DNA from: Atrichornis clamosus
Lineage: Eukaryota; Chordata; Aves; Passeriformes; Menuridae
Direction of reading: 5' to 3'
DNA length: 64,000 bases
NCBI GenBank assembly: GCA_013400975.1
Contig: WBMZ01012788.1
Location: 1-64,000 of the forward strand
Shown here in pieces: positions 1 through 11,700 of this stretch; within the stretch, counting starts at the first letter, position 1, and every line of letters begins with the position of its first letter. The translations under genes and the position numbers were made by a program. The notes beneath the pieces are model-generated. The model was not told where the DNA came from. It saw only the letters and a list, made by a program, of their open reading frames with translations, and did not search any database.

Positions 1-56
1 GGGGACAGCGAGGGCCGGGCTGGGGACAGCGGGGCCGGGCCGGGGACAGCGGGGCC
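1..56. repeat. GC-rich tandem repeat, ~20-bp unit, about 2.7 copies
   Basis: The unit GGGGACAGCGGGGCCGGGCC occurs at 1-21 (one substitution and one inserted base), 22-41 (exact) and 42-56 (partial). The array may continue beyond the left edge. It lies inside the CpG-rich segment. Confidence 0.8.
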
Positions 57-1110
57 TGCTCCGTCCCGGCGGCCGGGACTGAGCTCCACGCGGGGCGGAC
101 GGGACTGCGCCCCAGCCCCGTCTCCCCCGGGCGGGGAGGCGGCGGCGGCCGGGCTGCGCCGAGCTGCTGGGGCAAGGGGAGCGGCGCTGTGCCTCCGGCA
201 CGCTGGCTTAAAACTGGAGCAGCGCGTTGATGAACTGCCCGATGGGCATTCCGGGTCTGCCGGGGCCTCCCGTTCGCGTGGCGGGCTCGAATGACGATGC
301 AGAGGCGCCCGGCGGGACCGAGCGCTGCCCTGGCTTAGGCAGACAGGCTGGAAAGGACACTCCTTCATCAGGACAACTCACCCTTTGCTGCTTATTTACT
401 GTTTCACAAGTGTAATCCGCTGATAATTACTTTAAAGTTCTATTGAGACCGAAGCAGGGGCAGATGAAAAGTATAAACATTAATCATATAATTTCTCATA
501 CTGCAAAGAAGCTGTGTGTTTTCTCAATTGAGGTTATCTACGGCTGATTTTTTAAAATCGATTCATATTTTGCTAGTCATCTAGGGATTTTTTACTCCCT
601 CTTATTAGAACTAAGATACGATATCGGTAAATCAGTTAACGGAGAGCAGGAAGATAACCCCTTTTCTTTGGCTTTCTATTCATTTGCTTCTGCAGAAGTG
701 AAGTATTTAAATTTCTAATTACTAACGACTTCTCGCACCCCTATCGCAGGGTACAGGAGGCTGGCTACAATTTTCATAAACTTTCACACTTCACGTATGG
801 CCGAAAGCTGTGTCACGGGCAGAAATTACTGCTGATGCTAACTGAACCGAAAATTCGTCAGGGTCTCCAGCAGCCTGACCATGACGCTCAGTCTCCGCAT
901 CCCGTCGCTGTTCCTCCTTCCCCCATCAGCCCCGTTCCCCGGGAGCTGGCTCAGCTCCTCCATCCCCCCCCAGCCCCGTTCCCCTCCTCGCAGCGCCTTC
1001 GGTGCCGCTCCGGCTCCCTCTGCTGCCTCCGCGCCGGCTGCGGCCCGAGCGCTGCAGTGACCGCTCTGCTCGAACCGACTCCATTTACGTTTGACGGGAT
1101 TTGTTCTTGA
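1..1110. promoter_or_regulatory. CpG-rich segment, possible promoter of the neighbouring gene (DNER?)
   Basis: Two CpG-dense blocks (about 1-345 and 840-1100) flank an AT-rich stretch, in sharp contrast to the AT-rich DNA that follows. CpG islands usually mark vertebrate promoters. In other vertebrates DNER lies 3' of TRIP12 in the same orientation, so its 5' end would be expected here reading leftwards. I see no signal peptide or EGF-like coding sequence, so the link to DNER is inference from gene order only. The island is cut by the window edge. Confidence 0.5.
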
Positions 1111-4100
1111 TAAGTCCACAGAGGCTGCTGCTTGTCTCCCTGTTATCTTTCAAGTGCTCTGAAATAACCTGTATATATCCCAGGATGCTGTGGCATTTGA
1201 TGTTAAACCAGCAGGGCTGTAATTCTCCATCCTCCTTCTCAATAACAATGTCCTTTTCCAGTCTCCTAGGACTTCACCTTTCCACACAGGTTGTCAAAGA
1301 TACTTGTTAATAACAAGCTTTGGCCAGTTCTCTAAATATTTTATAGAACAAATCATCAGAACCAGACAATCTGAGAAAATGTTCTACGCTCTAACCTGAC
1401 CCACCTGTCTTTCTGCTCAAGCTCTTCTCCTGGCTCATGCTAATTGTGTTGAGCCGCTGACTGATCTTCATAACAAAGAGGATGCCAGAGCAGACAGTTA
1501 TGTAGTCACCCTATTTTCCACTTGTTCCTGTACCCCCAAAGGGTTCAGTGATTCTGGTCTAGATGTGAGGGGTTTTAGTAGCAAAACATTTTAGATAAGC
1601 GTTGGAAAAGACGGTTTCAAGACTGACAGCTACACCAGACAATGAATTGTGTTGGTGAAGTAGCCTGGTATTTGCAGAAAAGATCAACTTTAAAAATAAG
1701 CTGGTCAACCAATGCAGCCAACAGAGCAGGACATAACACGGTGCACTGAGTCAGATCGTACATGCCTACATGAAAGTTTCCTCAGCTTTTTACAGAATAT
1801 ATAGGCAACATTTGCATTATAATTGCTATTTTCATATGGAAATATTTAACCTTACATCAGAAAATATTATGCTTACCTAATTAGTGGTTTTTTTAAATGC
1901 CATCTTTTTGTGCACGTTAATGTTCCAATATGCATAGTTTAAATACTTTTATAGTCAGCTTTCCATAAACAAATTACTAATCTTAGTATTCAATAAGTAT
2001 TCAAGCTGTCTTCCTCATTTACACTTGCTAGGATTTGAATTGTATTACCAGTCTAATAGCTTATTAGTGTGGCTTAGAGAAGCTACATTACAGCTTAACT
2101 ATTTATTTTGATGGAGAAGTACTCATCCTCTAGTGGCTTGAAGGAGATTTTGCAGAGATTTTTTTTATCTGTTCTGATGAAATATTTAGTAAGGAATAAA
2201 AATCTCTCTTATTTCCTAAGAGGAAGTTACATGCTTTAAATGTCTCATACAACAACGATATTTTTTCTAAATATTGATTATTTCTTTTAAAACCACCAAC
2301 TATTAGTTATATTTTTCTTTACTAGCACAGGAGTTAATTTAGATGAGAGTTACTCATCTAAATTAACTGACTTACTGTGTTAAGCCTTTTCTGAACAGTT
2401 TCTGGACTTTGATTCTTTTGTTGTTTCTGGTTTTGAGTCAGGCTGAAATCACATCTTTATGGTATTGCAGAGTGCAGAACTGACATTTTCCTCATCTCCC
2501 CCTTGGGTTGTGCCTGCTTTACAGGATCTCAGGAGTTCTAGTTCCAAACTGTCTCAGGGACTGGGATCTTACTATCATTTGAGAAATTTCAGAAGCACCC
2601 CACTCATGCAGCTGAAGTCAAATTTCCAAAAATACCCATTGTCCTCCCAAGCCCATACTGAGTAGCAGGCAAAATTAAAGCTAAATCAATTTGAAAATCA
2701 TTGCTGGAATCACAGACATTATTACCATTTAATGTTGTGTTTCATACAGCTTAAAAAGCATTTATTTAAAATGTTTGCTAGGTGTATTTAACTTTCTTTT
2801 GCCAAGCACAGAGAGTTTGCTGGAATAGAAATTATTAATATAACTGTTAGAATGACCCACACCTCAATTTATCAAAATATCAGAGTACACATTTAAACAT
2901 GTTAGTAGCCCACAGAATTCAGTACTCACCTTGGAAGGAACAATGGAACTTATTTTTTCTCACATTCATGGGTTTGTGAAGGCAGTTTTTAACTAGATGA
3001 GAAAGGTGCTTTAAGGCTCTGAACAGAGACAAAATTTTTAAAAACACTTGATTTACTGCTGTAGGTGGGTGACGGGAAAATATTGCTTTATTTTCATGTG
3101 TACCTGAATAATTGCTATTTTTCTTTTATCTTGTCACAGCCTTGAACACACCTTGCCTCCTGACAATGTGTGGAGATTTATCTGCTCTTGTACCCAGCTC
3201 TTGCATCTGTATTTATTTTAACTTGCTTCCCTTTATTAAGTTGTTTGAAGCTTCCATGTTTTCCTCTTTTATGTTTGCTAACTTTGCACTAAGAAACTGG
3301 TGATAATCATGCTGACTGTGTACCACTGCTGGCAGTGAAAGTATATGTTGTCATTTCATGTCTGCGGGGCAGGGGAGCTGCTGTACGAGTAGGGAGGCGT
3401 TGATAGAACTAATATCAAGAGAGAGCTGCCAGCACAGGTACAGAAACATTCTTCATTGTGGGAATCATAAATTCTTGGGAATCGTCAATCACATTTTAAG
3501 ATAAAATCCATAAAACAGAAGTTAAACTCTTCTATCAGGGAGCACAAAACCACTGTGCTGTGAAAATTCATGATGCCTGTTTTATCAGTGGCAGGCAATT
3601 GAGGAGTGGCAGCATTACCCACATCTTCACCTATTTGTTTGGTTCATGGGAACTTTTATCAACCTGTGTGGTTTTTATATACTTTTAATACAATGAAATC
3701 AAATATACACAGTATAGATGTTTCACAGACAAAATGACTCTCAGATATTTAAGAAAGATCTTTCTCTAAAAGATGACAGTAAGATTTTCTCAATAGCTCC
3801 TGCATCTTTCACCAAAAAGCTTACACATAATTCGAACATAGACACTTTTCAGCAAAGATGTGCTTTTTGTACTCTTATAATGGTTTTTATCACCATGTTC
3901 TTTGACACCATAGCAAATATTAATGTACTTTATAAAATGAGAAATTTATCTTATGAAGCAAGTAATTTGGACCTACCTCTAAGCCAACTACATAGGGTAA
4001 AGTTCTGCATATTTATACCAAGTTTGAATTCACTTCTGTGGAGCTTGTTCGAAAGGTCTACAATTTCAGTAGAGATAAAGAAAATAATTCATAATGTATC

Positions 4101-4965
4101 ATTCATATAGACAATAATTTTTAATAAAAGAAATACAGCAAGTGCAAAGCAGAGGATCTTAATGTCAGAATTAACTTAAATCTTTATCCTAGAATTTACA
4201 GAGATGTTTCAGTAATTCAAGTGATGTGCTTAACACGGCAGCAATCAGAACAAGTATTTGACCATAAGAACTTCAAGGAAGTAATATACCTGAAGAAGAA
4301 CTATTTTTATATCCAGTAAGTAACTGACTTTTCATTTCTATAAATTTCGAGGTGCATATGGCAGAGGACATGACATTTATGTTCTGGTTGACTGGAAAAC
4401 CTTACATATTAGAAGTTGTACAGAGGACAAGGATAAATAAAATATCAATAGACACCTTACCCTACCACCCTGTCCCTCTCACCCCCCCAAAAAAATCATA
4501 AGGTAATTTACATAGAGGTTTTAAAGTTTAATACTTCTTTTGCTCTTCTTTCTGAGCAGTAAACAAAAAGGTGATGCTCTAGTTTGGTTTGTAGACACAA
4601 AAGAGAAGTACCTGGGATTGTCAAGGGGCAGCCAGCAGTAAAAAATACCCCAAATAGAGAGCTGCTTTTATTGATTTAATTTCAACACAAAATTTCACAG
4701 CAAATACAAAACTGAATTTGTGTGTTGAGGTTTTTTTCTTTCATGCCATTATTCTTTCAAACCTTTTTCAATTATTCAAGTTTTTCAATTTATTATTGCT
4801 CGGTAATATCACCCTCACTAGAGTTGAAATTCACAGTTAAATGTCAATTTTCTTCTATCTGTTCTTTTAACATGTCTCTATAAGTAGTAGGATACAGCTC
4901 AGTCCAGGCTTGTCTTTTCAATTTCATTCTCTCCCTTAGCATTTATTTCAAATAAGAGATGCTAG
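1111..4965. other. AT-rich intergenic DNA
   Basis: No supported gene or recognisable transposon. The stretch holds a perfect inverted repeat (2332-2368) and a 130-codon plus-strand open frame (3718-4110) that resembles no family I know. Conserved non-coding elements could be present but cannot be recognised from one sequence. Confidence 0.6.
2332..2368. repeat. Perfect 16-bp inverted repeat (hairpin, 5-base loop)
   Basis: The left arm AGTTAATTTAGATGAG (2332-2347) and the right arm CTCATCTAAATTAACT (2353-2368) are exact reverse complements around a 5-base loop. A further 5-bp pairing, CACAG (2326-2330) with CTGTG (2375-2379), is possible across an asymmetric internal loop. The stem is shorter than a typical microRNA precursor and has no terminator context, so its function is unknown. 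Confidence 0.9.
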
Positions 4966-4969
4966 AATC

Positions 4970-5797
4970 ACAGAATGGTTTGTGTGGGAAGGCACCTTAA
5001 AGGTCATTTAGTTCCAACCCCTTGCCATAGGCAGGGACACTTTCCACCAGACCAGGTTGCTCCAAGCCCCAGCCAGCCTGGCCTTGAACACTTCCAGGGA
5101 TGAGACATCCACAGCTTCCCTGGGCAACCTGTGCCAGGGCCTCACCACCCTCACAGTAAAGAATTTCTGCCTAATGTCTAATCTAAACCTACCCTCTCTC
5201 AGTTTGAATCCGTCACCCGTTGTGCTGTCACTACAGGCCCTTGTCAAAAATCCCTCTCCACCTTTCTTGTGAGCTTCCTTCAGCTACTGGAAGGCCGCCG
5301 TTAAGTCACCCCAAAGCCTTCTCTCTTCTGGGCTGAACAAACCAAATCCTCTCAGCCTTTCCTTGTACAAGAAGTTGATGGCCTCTTCTGGACTTGCTCC
5401 AACAGCGCCGTGTCCTTCCTGTGCTGGAGACCCCAGAGCTGGACACAGCCCTGCAGGTGGGGTCGCACCAGAGCAGAGCAGAGGAGAGCAGAGCAGAGCC
5501 GAGCAGAGCAGAGCAGGGCAGAGCCGAGCAGGGCGGGGCGCAGCAGAGCAGATCAGAGCAGAGGGGCAGAATCCCCTCTGTCACCTGCTGCCCACAGTGC
5601 TGGGGATGAGCCCAGGACACATTTGGCTTCCTGGGCTGGGAGTGCACGTGGCTGGGACATGTCCGGCCTCTCCTCCCCCAGAACCCCCGCGTCCTTCTCA
5701 CAGGACTGCTCTCAATCTGTTCATCCCCAGCCTGGATTGAGACCAGGGCTTGCCCCGACCCAGGAGCAGCACCTTGCACTTGGTCTTATTAAATGAT
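4970..5797 (-). mobile_element. CR1 LINE, 5'-truncated
   Basis: The plus strand is the reverse complement of an avian CR1 3' region. It starts at the terminal AATCACAGAATGG motif near 4972 and runs through the end of ORF2. Minus-strand translation of 5008-5247 gives the ORF2 C-terminus, including [19 protein letters not shown] and SLEVFKARL. The rest (about 5290-5797) matches the region just upstream in CR1, up to the segment reading CACTTGGTCTTATTAAATG. The copy ends abruptly near 5797, the usual 5' truncation. It has an unusual AGAGC-rich insertion at 5470-5566. Boundaries are approximate. Confidence 0.9.
5470..5566. repeat. AGAGC-type pentanucleotide repeat inside CR1
   Basis: About 97 bases made mostly of GAGCA/GAGCC units with interruptions (GGAGA, GGGCG, GATCA). 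It sits where avian CR1 copies normally have only a short GAGAGCAGAGTAGAGGGG-like stretch, so it looks like a local expansion after insertion. Confidence 0.85.
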
Positions 5798-5799
5798 GT

Positions 5800-8700
5800 A
5801 TGCACATGTTTTAATAAATGTGGATCCACAAAATATCTTGACTCCTTTATACATTCAGGGTCCCAGTTACTTGAGTGTTGATCTAGATTCACCACCTCCT
5901 TATCCCCTTCCTGAGGTGAGGAAGTGATTTTATCCCAATTTAACAGCTCAAGCTCCTGCCCAGATCCTAAACTATTTAAAGACCTAACCAAAAAGTTGGA
6001 TTCTTGCCTCACATCTACAGAAAGACAGTGATAAGTACAAAACTCACCCTAAAGCTCTCCACTACTGACTAACACAATGCTAAACCTTGCTAGAGAAAAC
6101 AATCAGGCTCTGACTTCTGTAAAAGTTATGAATAAATATTATATGTTTATGGGAAAACAATGAAGCCAGTATGACTTTTGTCATGAAAAAGAGGTCACTG
6201 TGCAATATGCGGTGCTGACATCAATCCAAATTTAGGGAAGAGTAGATTTGACAGATTCAAGGTGTCCGTGGTGTTTACAGAGGCAGTGGATGTGTGCTGG
6301 CATTCCACGCAGTCCATAGTCAGAGTTAATGACAGCCTGTTTCTTAAAACCTTTTCAAAACAAAATGGTAATATTCTAAGACAGTTCTGGGCCACTTTTC
6401 ATGAGGCCTCCCACAGAAAGAACTTCTAATTTAGTTTATGTTCAGACTAGAAATATGTATAAATTACAGTAGCCAGTCTTACGCGAAGACCACAAGGGAT
6501 GAAGATTCTAGATATATTTTTCTCAAGATTTGAAATCAAAGTTTTAATCTGAATTATTCTAGTTTCATCAGTCAGCCAGTGGATCTAGTTTTACTTTTTT
6601 TTTTCCTTACAGATTAAAGAGCTACATGCTAATAAAGTAATTTACATAGTATCTTTAATTTGTAGGTGATGCTACACTAAGGTCAAGCAATTTTTAACAT
6701 GCTTTTAGATGAGCTGAACATCTTCTGGTCACTATTTATTAAGACTAATCCACTGTAGCTCACATGGACATTTCATGCAGTAAAAGTTGAATCTTCATTT
6801 CTCTTTGTATAATCACTGCAAATACATTTTCTTCATGCAGTTATCTCACATAATTATTGATTTCTGAGGAAACAGGTATGTTTAGCTTACTGTGGGCTTG
6901 TAAAAACTTTGTAGGGAATAGGCCAAAAATTGTATTTTCCTTATACTACAAAAATCTTCAGAAAGAAATGCCAGAGTGTGCAAAGTCACATGCACACAAG
7001 TTACAATAAACAAATAAATATCTGATGTGAAATGCATTACTAATTCAAATATAAATAAAGATTTTTAATTGCTTTTGGTAGTGTAACAGGATAGGTACCT
7101 CTGGTAGGTGTTCACTAGGCCAGCAACACAGTATTATGCAAACATGGCTGGATGACTTGAGCCCTGAATGTCTGTTGGGACTTGGAAATACAAAATATAA
7201 AGACTCTTAATCTGTGCATTAGTACTAAAATCATTCAGTCTTTGACATAATCAGACAGAAAACCATTGAGGACTTATCAAACCTCAACTCAAAAACCTTA
7301 GAGAGTGACTTCATTATGCCAACCTGGCTTTTTTTTCAGGCTGGCAGATACTATATGACACACTAATGGGTAAAATTACTTCCTTTATTTTTAGTTTTGG
7401 GTGAATAAATTAGATATTAATACTTTGTGTTTCTGAAATTACTACAAAATTATAGAAATCTACAGTACTAAAGCCAATAAATAGCTTACTTTCCTCTTTA
7501 TGGCCACACACCAGACATTTTTGTATTAATACATCAGTGACAACTATTAATCCCATCCCACTCTCTAGTACAAAAACAGAGCAAGAGCAAATTGTTTCTT
7601 TTTAATTTAGGTCTTCTTGCTTACTCTCATAAGTGACTGTAAAGTTCATGCTCTTACACAGTTTAGCAGGTCCATAATTCAAAATAGGAAATCCTTCATC
7701 TACCTTCCACTTTCAGCTTTACTGTTTTTTGCTTTTTTTTGATTTAAAGTGTTTGTGTGTCTGTTAACCTCAAGGAAAATGCTTACAGGATTCTCCAGAG
7801 TAGAGGTACAAATATTGAAGTCCCTGTTTTTGCTCAAGCAATGAGAAATCTAAGTAATAAAAACCTGGCATGCTATCTCAAAGATATATGTCAAGTTACG
7901 TCAACATGTAGCACACACACTTCTGGTGTGTGCAAGTGTTACAAATGACCTCTATCAGGCATTTTTGCACTAGGTGGTAGCTCTATAAATGAAGCTTTTG
8001 GGAGGATGGCTAGTTGGTTTTGTCAAAGACGGTGTAAAGATCACTTTAAAATTGCTCCTTTCCTCAGCGATTATCAGTTCTGAAAAAAAAAAAAAAGTGT
8101 ACCCAAGGAACTGATTTACTGCTATTTGCAAGATTACTGAAGATTTTGAATTAGACACCTAGTGAACTTGAAAACCAAAGTGCTGTCTTTCCACACAGAG
8201 CAGGGGATAGTTCACATGGTGTCTGGCTTTCCACTGCCACGTGAAGTTTTTTTCTATTCTTCATAGTCAAAAAGACAAGACATTAAGTACTCCTTATTAC
8301 AAAAAATAAATAAAAAGCATCTTGCAGAAATAATCTGTGTCATCCATTTGACAGCTCCAGCTCCATGCAGAGGTGCTGTAGCTCAGTCTCTCTGGAAGAC
8401 AGCAGAGTGTTTAGAACAGCAGCAGCAGAGCACATCTCCGTGCGGCGTGCAGCCTGTCAGCACGTGGAGAGTACCTAATCCCCCTGCCTCTGCCGGGGCA
8501 GGCAGGCACCTACACAGAGCTCCAACAAATGAAAAATGAGGCAAGCTCTGTAGAGGAGTGCTTAACTTGAATTTTTCAGTAAATTTCATAAATGGCCCTG
8601 GCCAAGTAAGAAGATTACATTGCACTGAGATTAATTTTACTATAAAAACGGAATGAGTTGAATGAGAGGTGCGGATTCACCCTTTGCAAAGCTTTTTTGC

Positions 8701-11700
8701 TGATGTGGTGTAATACAAAGCAAATATAGTAGAGATTTCTTAACATTTTAAAACTCTATGACGATTACATGAAGTGTAAAAGACATTATTACATAATATC
8801 ATATATTATTCTGATTTTTACATTAATTCAAATGTGAAGAGATGCATTTTCATGATTAAGAATCAAATAGGTAGATCTCCTAAAAGAAATCACCAAAAAA
8901 ATCATATCATCTTTGATAAGTGTTTATATTGACAGCTAAGTGGAATTGCCTAATTCCATTTGAGAATTATAAAAAAGCTAAAATTATTGCTATTAAATTA
9001 TTTCCCTTAGCTAAAAATCAAAATCAAGTTTAATAGTTCATTTTCTCACATAACATTAAAAAGTAAATCTCTGGCAGCTGGTAAATTTTTGCTTCTATTT
9101 CCAGACTGGGTAACAGTTCTGAGACACTTGTCTTGTAACCACGTTCTATTTGATGCTGTGCACAGAAAGGACAAAAAGATCTCCCCACTTTTGCTTACCA
9201 TTAAAGCACACGAGGGCAAGGTCAGGCACTACACAAAATCCAGCACAGAGGGCATAATGAGTCAATATCACCCATCACAACAAGCCATAAGCATAGACAA
9301 TTTGCAATATTGCATAAGCAATTGTCATTTATCATTATCATTTCCGGGGCGTATACTGTGACAAAGAAGTTTTTAAAAGATTTTTAAAGTGCCTGAGGCA
9401 ACCAGAGAAGATGTTCAAGTGCGAGGTGAAGAGCAGGAGAGGGAACAACAGTTCTTTTTTGGAGCATTGGAAGACAAGAACTTTATTGTGGTGGGGGAAA
9501 GGGAGCTAAGAAATACACATGGAGGAAAGAGACAATTAACACCAGCAAAGCTGCAGTCTGCATATCTGTCCTCTGAATGGGAATAAGTAGAGTTGTCTTT
9601 ACTAGTTAAAAAAATGAAAACTTAAACAAAAATGCCAGTTACTTAATGGATCTGTTATAACCATTGAATGATGTATGTGGATAGGAGAGGACCTGCTAAA
9701 CACAAAGCATCAGTACATTCAGATCCACTATGGATGCAAAAATCTATTTTTGAGGCCAGGCTGACAGGGAGGATGGTTGTATCTAAAAAAAAAATTAAAA
9801 AAAATTTTTAAAAGGTAAATCTCTTGGAAGAATGATTAAAAGCCTTATTTTGGACTTAACAGATACAAAACATCTGGACATCAGTGGTAGTACATCAGGA
9901 CTGGAATCTGGTCAGAAATATTCTGCTACAATACAGAGGGATAAAACCTTTAAATCATTAGTATGAAGGAAGCAGTTGAATGTGGTTTTGTGCAAGATTT
10001 CTGAAAAATAAAACTATGGGAGGAGAAAAAGAAGAAAGGGGAGAGTAATTGTAACATATAATGTATGTAGCAACACTAACTAGGATAAGGAAAGATAAAA
10101 CTAACACAGAGCTATTTACACATACAGTATATCGGCATTGTGCAGTCTCTGGCCCTGCTCTATTACTAACAGTGCTTCCACGCTCAGCAGTTATAAAGCT
10201 TCCCCTCTGCCTACCTCATGCAACTTCCCTCGTCCATTACTTATGCTCTTACTTTTGAAAGAGGTGTGTTCGGGATCAGTGCTGCTAGAGGACAGCAGAA
10301 GCTGCTGAGTTACAGTGTCCCCTTTGTTAGGGCAGGAAGTGCCTGTGTTCCTATAATGGGCTGTTTTTACAGCTTTAACTCCCATCGGTTTTTTCACGGC
10401 CATTTTTAAGACAAATGTTTTTCTATGGAACTTCATTAACAAAGATTGCTTGGTGGATCCATAAACGCCTCTCAGCAAATAACTGATACACAAAATGAAA
10501 TCCTACTTGAACTAATTGGTAACTTCTTGCTATACCTTTTTCTGTTTATCCTGTCATAGACATGCACCATCTATAGCAACTCAAAATCAGGCCTCCAACA
10601 GCTTTCAACAACAATATCAAATGTTACTGACAGCTGGAATGTACAATAGTCTCAGAAAATTGGGCATCTTTGAAAACTGCGCTTTCTAGCAAATCCTGCA
10701 TATGCAATTATGGCACCTCTCTGTAATTTCTGTCAAATAATGTTAACTACTTACTCCAGAAGAAATTGAAAATGACCAGCTACTTGCTGGGACAGAGATA
10801 AACATAGAGACCTAAGAGTTTCTGATCACACATAAATGCCAAATCATTCAATATTAAAAAAAAAGTAAGATGCCAGGAAAACTTTTGAAAATTGAGACCA
10901 TTTAGAAAAGTAGAAGTAATTAAAGCCTGTAATTTGCAGCCATTTGAAACAGAGTCCTCTGAAACAGAGATTACCCATAATCTGCAGCTGCAACAAAGAT
11001 CCTTGTAATTTCCATTTATTTTATCCGAAAATTTAGAAAACCTTTCTCTCTGGATATAAATTTCTCCCACTAAACTTATTTCAATTGAGGTGACTGATGT
11101 AGCACAAAATAGTGCAAGACTAAGTTGAATACCAACTTAGTTTGATGCTCAGTCATCAGTAAACGCCCGCACACCATTCTGATTTTAAATTCTAAAGAGA
11201 ACTCAGCTTAGAATTGTAATATGTTTTAGTAAAACAAACAGATATATTCAGTTGGGTCTTGAGAAACCTGGGGAAACTGCACAATCTCTCCTCTCTGGGC
11301 ATATGAAGCAAAGGGAATAATCCCTTCCCTTGATTTACCAGCTGTGCTCCTGTTATGCAGCCCGGGATGCCACTGCCTTCCCTCCCTGCCAGGGGACAAC
11401 ACTGACCTGGGCTCAGCCTTTCCAGCAGAGCTGCTCTCCAGCCAGTTCCTCCCTTTTCCTCTCATTTCTGGTCCAGTAGAAGTAGCCTGTACTGCTGGCC
11501 ATAAATTGGAAATTACCTCTGTTAGAACCCAGAGTTACTAAAGGCGGAATAATTTTGCTGTTTGTAACTGCTTTAAAATGACTTCTTCTCCCCTCTCAAA
11601 TAGCATTTATAGTTTTAGTGCCCCAGAACAAGTGTTGGTCCTTCGCATATCAAAGAAATATCAAAACTGTGGGAAACCTTCCTGAATGGTTAGTAACATC

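Noticed and set aside
227..415. 62-codon plus-strand open frame in the CpG block
   Set aside because: Low-complexity Gly/Pro/Arg composition in GC-rich DNA, no recognisable domain; likely chance.
5306..5796. Long overlapping open frames on both strands (up to 157 codons)
   Set aside because: They lie in the CR1 copy and its AGAGC repeat, which is open in several frames because the repeat lacks stop codons.
10191..10493. 100-codon minus-strand open frame
   Set aside because: No family resemblance, no splice sites or initiation context; an overlapping plus-strand frame is similarly open.
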